Shown piece after piece: positions 1 through 6,497 of a DNA stretch of 12,670 bases. A model generated the notes under the pieces. The model made no database searches. It had not been told where the DNA came from and worked only from the letters and a program-made list of their open reading frames with translations. Position 1 is the first letter of the stretch, and each line of letters begins with the position of its first letter. The DNA is taken from assembly GCF_905372745.1 (NCBI RefSeq), contig NZ_CAJPQR010000050.1, positions 1 through 12,670 of the forward strand, written 5' to 3'. The translations under genes were made by a program, and so were the position numbers. The DNA is from an uncultured Campylobacter sp. Lineage in GTDB: Bacteria; Campylobacterota; Campylobacteria; Campylobacterales; Campylobacteraceae.

Positions 1-200
1 TAACAAGTAGCGGCGCTAACGTGGCTAATAAAATTTGGGCGTTTTCTTACGGTAACGAGACGTATCTGGTAAGAGATAACGACGGCAGAAGCAATGTACT
101 AAGCGCGAACGACAACCTAGTTAAGCTTGCCGGTCTAGCGCACTTTGACTACTTTAGCGCAAATCTAAACTCAAACGTCCTAGAGGTCACCAACGCGTAA
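1..200 (+). CDS. C-terminal end of a large surface protein, S-layer/RTX-like (5' partial)
   Basis: The reading frame is open from base 3 to a TAA at 198-200 and gives 65 residues, so only the C-terminus is present. It is rich in Asn, Gly, Ser and Asp and has no cysteine. The pattern IWAFSYGNETYLVRDNDG, then SANDNLVKLAG, then a short hydrophobic end, resembles the last beta-strands of Campylobacter S-layer/RTX-type and other repeat-rich surface proteins exported by type I secretion, where the uncleaved signal lies at the C-terminus. The family call rests on remembered pattern similarity only; any beta-repeat surface protein or adhesin with this tail would fit. Two hairpins follow the stop directly, as expected for a strongly expressed, separately transcribed gene. 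Confidence 0.5.
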   Translation, partial: TSSGANVANKIWAFSYGNETYLVRDNDGRSNVLSANDNLVKLAGLAHFDYFSANLNSNVLEVTNA

Positions 201-207
201 TCTAAAT

Positions 208-231
208 TAAAGGAGCAAAATCGCTCCTTTA
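208..231 (+). terminator. Hairpin just after the surface-protein gene
   Basis: A perfect 9-bp stem (TAAAGGAGC / GCTCCTTTA) encloses a 6-base loop and begins 8 bases after the stop codon. There is no long U-run after it, but its 3' arm ends in CCTTTA. It is the first of two tandem hairpins and probably acts in termination or protection of the mRNA 3' end. Confidence 0.6.
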
Positions 232-237
232 CTAACC

Positions 238-263
238 TGCGGGACTAAATTTAACGTCCCGCA
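238..263 (+). terminator. Second tandem hairpin downstream of the surface-protein gene
   Basis: A perfect 8-bp GC-rich stem (TGCGGGAC / GTCCCGCA) with a 10-base loop starts 7 bases after the first hairpin. It lacks a clear U-tract (AACTCTCTTT follows), so it may stabilise the mRNA end or back up termination. Confidence 0.5.
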
Positions 264-559
264 ACTCTCTTTAAATCCATCCGTAAAATCAAAAACAATC
301 CATAATCGGTCTAAATTCGTTTATCTTTAAACCTCGTATGATTTTTGCCGCAAACCGATACCAAGCTAAAGACTTTAGCGAAGCCTTAGCGCCGTAAAGT
401 CTTGCCGTATCCTTTAGACGGCTACAAATACCGCTGCGGCTAAATTTAAGCTTCGTAGCCAAATTTAAACCAAGCAAAACGCCGCTTATGCCGTTTTGGC
501 ATGTAAATTTCAAAAAAAGAAGTAAATAAGAAGTTCTTAAAAAGGCAGGGCCGCATAAA

Positions 560-590
560 TTTAGCAAGCAAAAGCGGGCGCCTTGCTAAA
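560..590 (-). terminator. Hairpin overlapping the stop codon of the SGNH gene
   Basis: A perfect 9-bp inverted repeat, TTTAGCAAG at 560-568 and CTTGCTAAA at 582-590, encloses a 13-base GC-rich loop. On the minus strand the 5' arm contains the TAG stop of the SGNH gene, and the 3' arm runs into AAATTTAT. It is probably the operon terminator, although its U-tract is weak. Confidence 0.5.
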
Positions 591-1740
591 AATTATCGTT
601 TTTTTCGTTTAAAAGCTTATCCACGACGTAAATAGCGACCTTTTTGGCGCCGTTTAGGCTGATATGCACGCCGTCGTCGTTACGCAGTGGCTTGTTATCA
701 GCGCCTTGCTTTAGATATTTGCCGTTATCGCAGATCGCGCCGCCGATGTCGATATAGCGCGCGCCTCGTTTTTGTGCGGCGTCCTTGTAGATGAGATTTA
801 GCGTTTTCATTTTTTTGTCGAATTTCTCGCTCCTCATGCAGGGCATCCCCAGCCATGCGACCTGAGCGCCGTATTCGTCCGCTATGTCGTATATCTGCGC
901 TATCCTGCCCTCGTAAGCCTGCTTCCACGCATCCGTGCCAAACTCCAGAGCGCGTCCCTCAAAGGCATAGCTATAAGCGTCGTTTGCGCCAAAAAGCGCT
1001 AAAATCAGTAAATTTTGCGGACGGTTTTTTAGATTTTCCAGCGCATTTTTTAGCTCTTCGCTCCAGTCGTAAAATTTTTTATTAGTTAGTCCCGTGCTTG
1101 CTTTGGCTAGATTTTTTATCGTGATTTTGCTTGTTTTTAGCGTGTTTTCAAAGCCCCAGCCAAAGCCTTGCATTATGGAGTCGCCTATCAAGATGACGCC
1201 TAAATTTTCATTTAGTTCGATGTCAAAAGCGTGGGATTTTGGCTGCTGCGCTTTATCTTCTTGCGCGATTTTTTGCGCTAAACTCGCTAAATTTGCGTCC
1301 CGCGAGCCGTTTTCGTCTAAATTTAAATCGGATACGACGGGGGAAATTTGAGCGTTTTGCGCCGTTAAATTCGCTTCATCTTGTGCGCTAGAGTTTGCGG
1401 TTAAATTTTGTTGGTTTTGAGCGCTTGAATTTGCGGTTTGGTTTTGTTGGTTTTGAGTGTTTAAATTTACGGTTTGATTTTGCGTTGCCGCGCTCACGGC
1501 ATTTAAATCCGGCTTGCTAAATTTAGTCCAAAAGACCCGCGTAAATTTATCCAGAGCCGATTTTGCGCTTTGCAAGCCGTCCTCGGCCGCGCTTATAAAT
1601 TTATCGCTCAGCGCCATCGCGCGCTCGTCCGTGATGAAAAAATCCTTTTGATATTTGGCTTCGTAGTAGTTTGACAGCGGTCGCAAAAATAGCGCAATCA
1701 GCGTAAAAAACGCGAGAAATACCCCAAAAAACGCTCTCAT
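586..1740 (-). CDS. SGNH/GDSL hydrolase-like periplasmic protein (DUF459 type), partner of the MBOAT protein
   Basis: I start this at ATG 1740-1738 (384 aa): an AAGGA lies 5 bases upstream and the ATG overlaps the MBOAT stop as TGATG. A TTG at 1743 would add one residue. Residues about 4-20 form a single hydrophobic segment, so the rest should be periplasmic. Residues 88-170 are a Gln/Asn/Ala/Thr-rich linker containing a three-copy 12-residue repeat (90-125). The SGNH domain follows, with GDSIMQG (Ser188), the TG of ASTGL (Gly217), GAND (Asn253) and DGVH (Asp356, His359). All classical catalytic blocks are present. SGNH proteins paired with MBOAT acyltransferases typically move or remove O-acetyl groups on cell-wall glycans (PatB, Ape1, AlgJ/X types). 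The sequence does not settle transferase against esterase; a PatB-like role is favoured by the pairing. Two PglB-type sequons lie in the linker. Confidence 0.85.
   Translation of the reverse strand: MRAFFGVFLAFFTLIALFLRPLSNYYEAKYQKDFFITDERAMALSDKFISAAEDGLQSAKSALDKFTRVFWTKFSKPDLNAVSAATQNQTVNLNTQNQQNQTANSSAQNQQNLTANSSAQDEANLTAQNAQISPVVSDLNLDENGSRDANLASLAQKIAQEDKAQQPKSHAFDIELNENLGVILIGDSIMQGFGWGFENTLKTSKITIKNLAKASTGLTNKKFYDWSEELKNALENLKNRPQNLLILALFGANDAYSYAFEGRALEFGTDAWKQAYEGRIAQIYDIADEYGAQVAWLGMPCMRSEKFDKKMKTLNLIYKDAAQKRGARYIDIGGAICDNGKYLKQGADNKPLRNDDGVHISLNGAKKVAIYVVDKLLNEKNDNF
1366..1473 (-). repeat. Three-copy 36-base (12-residue) tandem repeat in the SGNH linker
   Basis: The repeat encodes TVNLNTQNQQNQ, TANSSAQNQQNL and TANSSAQDEANL, residues 90-125 counted from ATG 1740. 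The period is exactly 36 bases, so changes in copy number keep the reading frame. The Gln/Asn-rich composition suggests a disordered spacer between the membrane anchor and the catalytic domain. Confidence 0.85.
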
Positions 1741-3074
1741 CAAAATCCTTGATATATAAAATTAGGCATACCGGACGGCATCAAAAAGTAGATAATTATC
1801 CCAAAAATCGCCAAAAAAACGGCTGAAAAAAGGGCGTTTATATTTTCAAAAAACTTAACCAAAACCGGATAAACGTCAAGCGCGGAGTATAGAAATACAA
1901 AGACAAAAACGCACGCAAACAGCGCACAAATCGCAAGAAGCTCTCCGCCCGAGTTTCTAAAAATCGCCCCGATATAGCGCACCGCCCCCTCAAAATCCAT
2001 CGTGAAAAACACCCAAACCATGCTCACGAAAATAAACGTAAAATATCGTCCAAGTATGACCGAATTTAGCCATTTGCGCTCGTCGGTTAAGTTTAAAAAC
2101 ACGACGCCAAGGCCGTGGATGAGCCCCCAGAGTAAAAAGCTAAGCCCCGCGCCGTGCCAAACGCCAGAGATCGCAAAGACTAGCATCACGTTTAGCTGCG
2201 TTTGCGCCTGCGTGCCGCGACTGCCTCCCAGCGGGAAATAGACGCACTCTTTAAAAAAATTCATAAGGCTGATGTGCCAATTTTGCCAGAAAATTTTTAA
2301 ATTTCGCGCCGTAAAAGGACGGTTGAAGTTTTGCGGTAAAACAAAACCGCACATGAGTCCTAGCGCCGTCACGAAGTCCACGTAGCCGCTAAAATCGGCG
2401 TAAAGCAGCACGCTGTAGCCAAAAAGCGCGCCTAAAAGCTGCGAGGCGGGCAGGGTGGGCGCGGCAAAAACGGGATTAACTATCTCGAAAAGATGGTTTG
2501 CGACGATGAGCTTTTTAAAAAGCGCGGAACACAAAAGCGCGAATATGGCGGGGCTGGCGCGAAAAACCTTTGGGGAGTTTAGCGCCTCGAAAAAGGGTTT
2601 TGGCCGCAAAATCGGACCCGAAATAATCGCGGCAAAAAAGCTAAGAAAAATGAGCGTATCAAGGTAGTCCGGCGCCTCTATCTCGCCGTCTCGCACGGCC
2701 TTTAGCAGCAAAATGCTCATAAATGAATAAAACGAAATGCCAAGCGGCAACGCGATGTTTTCTAGGTGCAGGCGAGTGAATTTGATTGCGAAATAGTCGC
2801 CGTATTTAAAAAACGTAAGCGCGCAAAGCACGAAAATAACGCCCGCGGCAAACGGGATTACTGAGTCTTTGTCCTGAGCCGCCCTCGCAAAAAGAAAAAT
2901 CGCAGTGCTAAAGATAAAATTTATGATTAAAAACTTAAGTCCGAACGAGGCTAAAAACAGATAAGAAAAAGCGAGTAAAACGGCTTTTTGTAGGTGCGGG
3001 CGCGCGTTTAAAAAATAATAAATCGGCCAAAAAATAAAAAAGTACAAGCCAAATTCTATGGAAAAAAGATTCAT
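1740..3074 (-). CDS. MBOAT family membrane O-acyltransferase (PatA/AlgI-like)
   Basis: This 444-residue polytopic protein moves acyl (usually acetyl) groups across the inner membrane to a periplasmic glycan. Family signs are LPLGISFYSF (109-118), DFSGYVDF (227-234), LPQNFNRPF (246-254), NWHISL with His267, the FPLGGSR loop (280-286) and SGVWHGAG with the expected catalytic His307. Length and the Met-Pro-rich C-terminal end fit PatA/AlgI proteins. The start at ATG 3074 follows a short purine-rich GGCGGGAT, and a TATAAT lies about 22 bases upstream. The stop overlaps the start of the downstream SGNH gene, implying translational coupling and a joint function. The most likely substrate is peptidoglycan, as for PatA/PatB in Campylobacter, but a surface polysaccharide cannot be excluded. 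No sugar-polymer biosynthesis genes are adjacent, which favours peptidoglycan (inference). Confidence 0.88.
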   Translation of the reverse strand: MNLFSIEFGLYFFIFWPIYYFLNARPHLQKAVLLAFSYLFLASFGLKFLIINFIFSTAIFLFARAAQDKDSVIPFAAGVIFVLCALTFFKYGDYFAIKFTRLHLENIALPLGISFYSFMSILLLKAVRDGEIEAPDYLDTLIFLSFFAAIISGPILRPKPFFEALNSPKVFRASPAIFALLCSALFKKLIVANHLFEIVNPVFAAPTLPASQLLGALFGYSVLLYADFSGYVDFVTALGLMCGFVLPQNFNRPFTARNLKIFWQNWHISLMNFFKECVYFPLGGSRGTQAQTQLNVMLVFAISGVWHGAGLSFLLWGLIHGLGVVFLNLTDERKWLNSVILGRYFTFIFVSMVWVFFTMDFEGAVRYIGAIFRNSGGELLAICALFACVFVFVFLYSALDVYPVLVKFFENINALFSAVFLAIFGIIIYFLMPSGMPNFIYQGF

Positions 3075-3096
3075 ATCCCGCCTAAATTTTTACGTA

Positions 3097-3102
3097 ATTA
3101 TA
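3097..3102 (-). promoter_or_regulatory. -10 element for the MBOAT-SGNH operon
   Basis: A perfect TATAAT on the minus strand is preceded by an uninterrupted T-run (AATTTTTTTATATAAT), the usual Campylobacter vegetative promoter form in which T-rich DNA replaces a -35 box. It predicts a leader of about 16 bases before ATG 3074. Confidence 0.55.
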
Positions 3103-3227
3103 TAAAAAAATTATTTTGGGTTAGGTTAAATTTGCGTTTGACGGGAATTTAAAATTTGACTTGCGCTTTTACTTGTGCGCGTTTTAAATTCGGCGTCAAA
3201 TTTGGGGCCTAAATTTGAGTTCAAAAC

Positions 3228-3255
3228 GGCTCAAATTCGCGTCCAAATTTGAGCC
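3228..3255 (-). terminator. Terminator-like hairpin after the mod-peroxiredoxin operon
   Basis: A perfect 10-bp inverted repeat (GGCTCAAATT at 3228-3237, AATTTGAGCC at 3246-3255) has an 8-base loop. On the minus strand it is followed by GTTTTG. The arm at 3230-3237 can instead pair with AATTTGAG at 3212-3219, so two hairpins compete. A further hairpin, TCAAATTT (3196-3203) with AAATTTGA (3211-3218), lies beyond. Confidence 0.5.
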
Positions 3256-3291
3256 CTAAATCTCTCTCCCTCTTGCGAAATCGGCCAAAAT

Positions 3292-3759
3292 TTAAAGCCG
3301 CTCTATGGCTGCAAGTACGTTTGTCGCGTCGTTTGCGGGCTCGGCCACGTCGTTAAATCTTTTTACGACTTCGCCGTTTTTCATAATCAGCGTTTGGCGG
3401 CGGTAAAATTTCTTGCCGTCGTTCGTGGTAAAGGTTTGTAAATTTAGCGGGGATTCTAGCTCGAAGTTTTCGTCGCTCAAAAAGATAAAATTCGCACCTA
3501 CGCTTTGTTTAAATTCATTCATCTTTTCTACGCTTTGAGAGCCCACGGCTATTAGCGTAAAGCCTGCGGATTCTAGCTTTGCAAGGTTTTCTTGATAGGC
3601 TTTGCACTGAAGCGTGCAGCCGGTTAATCCCTTTAAATCCTTTAAATTTTCGGGTAAAAACTTCCCGCTTTCGCCCATTTTGGGATAGGTAAAAACGATG
3701 CAGTTTTTGCCGTCCGTTAGCTCGCTAAATTTGACCGGATTTGCGTTTATATCTTTCAT
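3292..3759 (-). CDS. Peroxiredoxin, AhpC/TSA-redoxin family with a long insertion before the active site
   Basis: This 155-residue cytoplasmic thioredoxin-fold protein should reduce peroxides through a peroxidatic cysteine. TYPKMG (24-29) matches the beta-strand before the active site of Bcp-like enzymes. About 17 extra residues (29-46) follow, and then GCTLQC with Cys48 and Cys52. The extended loop is reminiscent of a peroxiredoxin subfamily with a GCTPQSC-type site. Arg120/Arg121 could be the conserved active-site arginine. Canonical Bcp has four residues between its cysteines; here there are three. Its ATG overlaps the modB stop by 4 bases, and AGAGGA lies 4 bases before the start, so it is the last gene of the molybdate operon. 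A role in protecting molybdoenzymes or their cofactor during oxidative stress is a guess. Confidence 0.8.
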   Translation of the reverse strand: MKDINANPVKFSELTDGKNCIVFTYPKMGESGKFLPENLKDLKGLTGCTLQCKAYQENLAKLESAGFTLIAVGSQSVEKMNEFKQSVGANFIFLSDENFELESPLNLQTFTTNDGKKFYRRQTLIMKNGEVVKRFNDVAEPANDATNVLAAIERL

Positions 3760-4430
3760 TGCGTCCTCTTTGCGTGTGAATTGTTGAAAAAATAGACTAA
3801 AAATAGCACTGCAAAGCTTATAAACAGCATAATCGCCGAATAAACGTGCGCTTTGGTGTAGTCCATGAGCTCGACGGCCTCGTAGATAGCGATGCTAGCG
3901 ACTTTTGTCTTATCTGGGGCGCTGCCGCCTATCATCAGCACGACGCCAAACTCGCCCAAAGTATGCGCAAAACTCACTATGAGCGCGGTTAGAAGCGAGG
4001 GTTTGATGTTTGGCAAGGCGACTCTAAAAAGCGTCTCCCATTTGCTTTTGCCTAGCGAGTAGCTCGCCTCAAAAAGGCTCTTTGGCAGGCTCGCAAAGCC
4101 CGCCTGAAGCGGCTGAAACATAAACGGCAGCGAGTAAATGCAGCTAGCGATGATGAGGCCTGAAAAGTTAAAAACTAAGCGGATATCAAAGGTTTCTTCA
4201 AAAAATTTACCCAAAAAGTTGTAAGGCGAGAGAAAAACCAGTAGGTAAAATCCAAGCACCGAAGGCGGTAGCACCAGAGGCAGCGATATCACGGCTTCTA
4301 GCACGGGTTTAAATTTAAAACTCGCGCGGCTAAGCCAAAACGCAACCGGCAGCATGAGAAAAAATAGGATCGCAGTCGAGATAAAAGCAAGCTTTAGCGA
4401 GAGGTAAAAGGGCGTAAAGTCGATACTCAT
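3756..4430 (-). CDS. modB: Molybdate ABC transporter permease ModB
   Basis: This 224-residue inner-membrane protein has about five hydrophobic segments, the normal size and topology for ModB. It forms the channel of the ModABC importer as a dimer, with ModC bound at the cytoplasmic loop. The coupling (EAA) loop is visible as EASYSLGKSKWETLFRVALP, residues 121-140, with the conserved Gly127. HTLGEFGVVLMIGG (156-169) is highly typical of ModB. ATG 4430 overlaps the modC stop as ATGA, and no strong ribosome binding site is present, so translation is probably coupled to modC. Its own stop overlaps the peroxiredoxin start in the same way. Confidence 0.95.
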   Translation of the reverse strand: MSIDFTPFYLSLKLAFISTAILFFLMLPVAFWLSRASFKFKPVLEAVISLPLVLPPSVLGFYLLVFLSPYNFLGKFFEETFDIRLVFNFSGLIIASCIYSLPFMFQPLQAGFASLPKSLFEASYSLGKSKWETLFRVALPNIKPSLLTALIVSFAHTLGEFGVVLMIGGSAPDKTKVASIAIYEAVELMDYTKAHVYSAIMLFISFAVLFLVYFFNNSHAKRTQ

Positions 4431-5371
4431 TTTGGCTCGTTTTGCGCGTAAATCTCGGCGTTTCGCTCGTCAAATTTGCCTGATTTCGCACCGTAAAATT
4501 CGTCGTTTTCGCTACCGTTTTTTTGTAAATTTAGCCCAAACGCCTTAGCGCTTATCGACGCTTCGTCGCCCGGTTTTAAATTTGCAGCTTCCGCGGCGCT
4601 TAGCGCTACTTCGCAAAGCTGCCCGCCGACGGAGACTACGGCTACGTAGATGGCGTCGCGCTTTGAGATCTCTAAAATTTTTGCCGGCAGGCTAAATTTC
4701 TGCGAGCCGCTGTGTCTCAAAAATATCTCGCCCGGCCCGCCTTCTTGCGCTATTTTGCCTCCGTCAAGTACGAAGACTTTGGACGCGAGTTTGTAGATCT
4801 CCGCGACGTCGTGGCTAACCAAAATCGTCGTCATATCAAACTCGGCGTGCACCTTGGCAAGGTAGTCTTGCAGTTTTTCGCGCATGGCGTTATCAAGGGC
4901 CGAGAGAGGCTCGTCGAGTAGTAAAATTTCAGGCTTTCGCATTAGAGCGCGGGCTAGGGCGGCGCGCTGCTTTTGACCGCCTGAGAGCTGCGAGATAGCG
5001 GCGTTTTCTAGTGAGCTCATCTCGACAAGACCCAGCAGCTTGCGCGCTAAATTTACGTCGTTATTCGCAAAAAGCAGGTTTTTCATCACGTTCATATTTG
5101 GAAAAAGCGCGTAGTCTTGAAATAAAAACCCGATATTTCGGCTTTGCGGCGGAGCGAAGTTTTTACCGTCAAAAAGCGTTCTTCCGCCTGCTTTTATCGT
5201 TCCGCTATCAGGCGTTTCAAAGCCCGCGATCAGGCGCAGTAGCGTCGTTTTGCCGCTGCCGCTTTTGCCGTATAGAGCGACGAACTCGCCCTTTTTTACG
5301 TTCAAATTTACGTCTAAATGAAATTTCCCGTTCGCGCCGTTTAGGCTTTTTATGCAGTTTAGTTCTATCAT
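4427..5371 (-). CDS. modC: Molybdate ABC transporter ATPase ModC
   Basis: This 314-residue ATPase powers molybdate import through ModB. It has Walker A GKSGSGKT (35-42), Q-loop Gln85, signature LSGGQ (129-133), Walker B LLLDEP (150-155), D-loop SALD (157-160) and switch His187. Residues about 228-282 form a single C-terminal TOBE/Mop domain, the usual oxyanion-responsive module. An extra Asn/Glu/Lys-rich tail (283-314) follows with no recognisable fold. ATG 5371 overlaps the stop of the di-Mop gene as ATGA with no ribosome binding site of its own. It is a little shorter than E. coli ModC (about 350 aa). As I recall, C. jejuni has modB before modC; here modC comes first. Confidence 0.95.
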   Translation of the reverse strand: MIELNCIKSLNGANGKFHLDVNLNVKKGEFVALYGKSGSGKTTLLRLIAGFETPDSGTIKAGGRTLFDGKNFAPPQSRNIGFLFQDYALFPNMNVMKNLLFANNDVNLARKLLGLVEMSSLENAAISQLSGGQKQRAALARALMRKPEILLLDEPLSALDNAMREKLQDYLAKVHAEFDMTTILVSHDVAEIYKLASKVFVLDGGKIAQEGGPGEIFLRHSGSQKFSLPAKILEISKRDAIYVAVVSVGGQLCEVALSAAEAANLKPGDEASISAKAFGLNLQKNGSENDEFYGAKSGKFDERNAEIYAQNEPK

Positions 5372-5748
5372 GCGATGTAGAGCGAGGTTGCCTTGACGTA
5401 GGCGTAAATTTGATCGCCGAGCGTTAAATTTAGCCGCTTTAGCGATGCCGTCGAGATAATGCTTTCAAACTCAAACTCGCCCGCGTTTAGATGCAGCGAG
5501 CTCGTGATTTGTCCTTTTTGGATATCTGAAATTTTGGCTTTTATCTCGTTTGAGACCGAGCAGTTTAAAAGCGGGGAAGTAGCGACGAATACGTCCGAGC
5601 TTTTAAAGCCTAGCCGAACTTCGTCGCCGATTTTTAAATTTTGCAGATTTTCCAAAGAGAGCATTTTTAGGCTCAAATTTTCGGCGCTAAACTCAAAAAC
5701 GCTAACGCCGTCGTTTTGCTCTATCGCCGAAATTTTAGCCTTTATCAC
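5368..5748 (-). CDS. Di-Mop (TOBE) molybdate-binding protein, ModG-like
   Basis: This 126-residue protein is almost entirely two Mop/TOBE units, about 1-60 and 61-126, each ending in a [GD]D-[EQ] beta-strand pattern (KIGDEVRLGF and LGDQIYAYVK). Such proteins bind several molybdate or tungstate ions at subunit interfaces and act as cytoplasmic storage or buffering proteins. The second unit keeps a degenerate binding strand (CSVSNEI instead of SARNQL). The first begins directly at the next strand, so it lacks that motif. The start is GTG 5748, overlapping the modA stop as GTGA, which suggests coupled translation. A similar gene sits next to modA in C. jejuni (from memory). Confidence 0.85.
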   Translation of the reverse strand: MIKAKISAIEQNDGVSVFEFSAENLSLKMLSLENLQNLKIGDEVRLGFKSSDVFVATSPLLNCSVSNEIKAKISDIQKGQITSSLHLNAGEFEFESIISTASLKRLNLTLGDQIYAYVKATSLYIA

Positions 5749-6494
5749 GGGACGACGTATCCGAATTTTCTAAAGATTTCCTTCGCGCGGTCGCTTCTGA
5801 TGAAGTCGTAGAAAGCCTTGGCTTCAGGATTGTTTTCGCCGTGTTTTAGGATAACCATACCTTGATCGATCGGGGTGTAGAGTGCAGGATCGATGAGGAT
5901 AAAGTTTTTGCCCTCTTTGTATTCGGCCATTTTTTTATCGTACATAGCAGAAGCCGCGATAAATCCTACATCGGCAGCGCTTAGAGCTTGGCTTAGAGCT
6001 TCGCCGATAGATTTTGCTAGGATGACGTTTTTCTCGACTTTATCGTAGATACCGGCTTTTTTTAGGGCTTCGATGCTAGCTTTGCCGTACGGAGCGGTTT
6101 CTGGGTTTGCGATTGCGATGGCTTTTAGGCCTTCTACCGCATTTATGCCCTTAGCTAGATCGATATCTCTGATCGTAAATAGCGCAAGTGCACCCTGAGC
6201 ATAAACTACAGGCTCGGTTACGGCAAATTTGGTGTCGTATAGATCCTCTACGAATTTCATATTCGCAGCCATGAAAACGTCGGCCGGAGCGCCGTTTTTG
6301 ATCTGAGTAGATAGCGCGCCGCTAGCTCCTAGAGTGACGGTTACTTTGGTGTCCGGATTTGATTTAGCAAACTCCGCTTTTAGCTCGTCAAACGCGTATG
6401 TGACGTTTGCTGCGGCAAATACGTTGATCTCGCCCGCGTTTAGGTTAAAAGCCGCGATGGCCGCGACGACTAGCGAAAAAAATGTTTTTTTCAT
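5745..6494 (-). CDS. modA: Periplasmic molybdate-binding protein ModA
   Basis: This 249-residue solute-binding protein captures molybdate (and probably tungstate) in the periplasm and delivers it to ModBC. Residues 1-20 are a classic Sec signal peptide with likely cleavage at LNA-GE. Typical ModA blocks are AAANVTYAF (27-35), TLGASGALSTQI (54-65), GAPADVFMAA (68-77), ETAPYGKAS (132-140) and the C-terminal RKFGYVVP. Family ligand residues come from the Ser/Ala loop near the N-terminus, the Ser58/Ser62 loop and the Tyr136 region. The start ATG 6494 has AGGAG 8 bases upstream (6503-6507), inside the end of the modE gene, the strongest ribosome binding site in the operon. This fits the need for excess binding protein over ModBC. 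Confidence 0.95.
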   Translation of the reverse strand: MKKTFFSLVVAAIAAFNLNAGEINVFAAANVTYAFDELKAEFAKSNPDTKVTVTLGASGALSTQIKNGAPADVFMAANMKFVEDLYDTKFAVTEPVVYAQGALALFTIRDIDLAKGINAVEGLKAIAIANPETAPYGKASIEALKKAGIYDKVEKNVILAKSIGEALSQALSAADVGFIAASAMYDKKMAEYKEGKNFILIDPALYTPIDQGMVILKHGENNPEAKAFYDFIRSDRAKEIFRKFGYVVP

Positions 6495-6497
6495 TTT

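Larger units (their letters stand above)
201..585. other. 385-base convergent intergenic region without a convincing gene
   Basis: This gap separates the surface-protein gene from the convergent SGNH gene. Besides the two tandem hairpins near 208-263 it holds a 9-bp inverted repeat AAGACTTTA / TAAAGTCTT at 369-377 and 395-403, and a small 5-bp hairpin ATGCC / GGCAT at 488-502. A dyad at 560-590 reaches the SGNH stop codon. The only long reading frame (289-567, minus) starts at TTG, has no ribosome binding site and resembles no family I know. Confidence 0.6.

Noticed and set aside
289..567. A 92-codon minus-strand reading frame in the first intergenic gap
   Set aside because: It starts at TTG, has no ribosome binding site, matches no family I know and has an erratic composition; its first bases lie inside the terminator hairpin.
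855..1351. Plus-strand reading frames opposite the SGNH gene
   Set aside because: They are antisense to a gene with intact catalytic motifs and have the Arg/Pro/Ser-rich make-up of shadow frames.
5011..5427. Plus-strand frame opposite the start of modC
   Set aside because: It covers the Walker A and signature region of ModC in antisense and its Ser/Arg/Phe-rich composition is that of a shadow frame.
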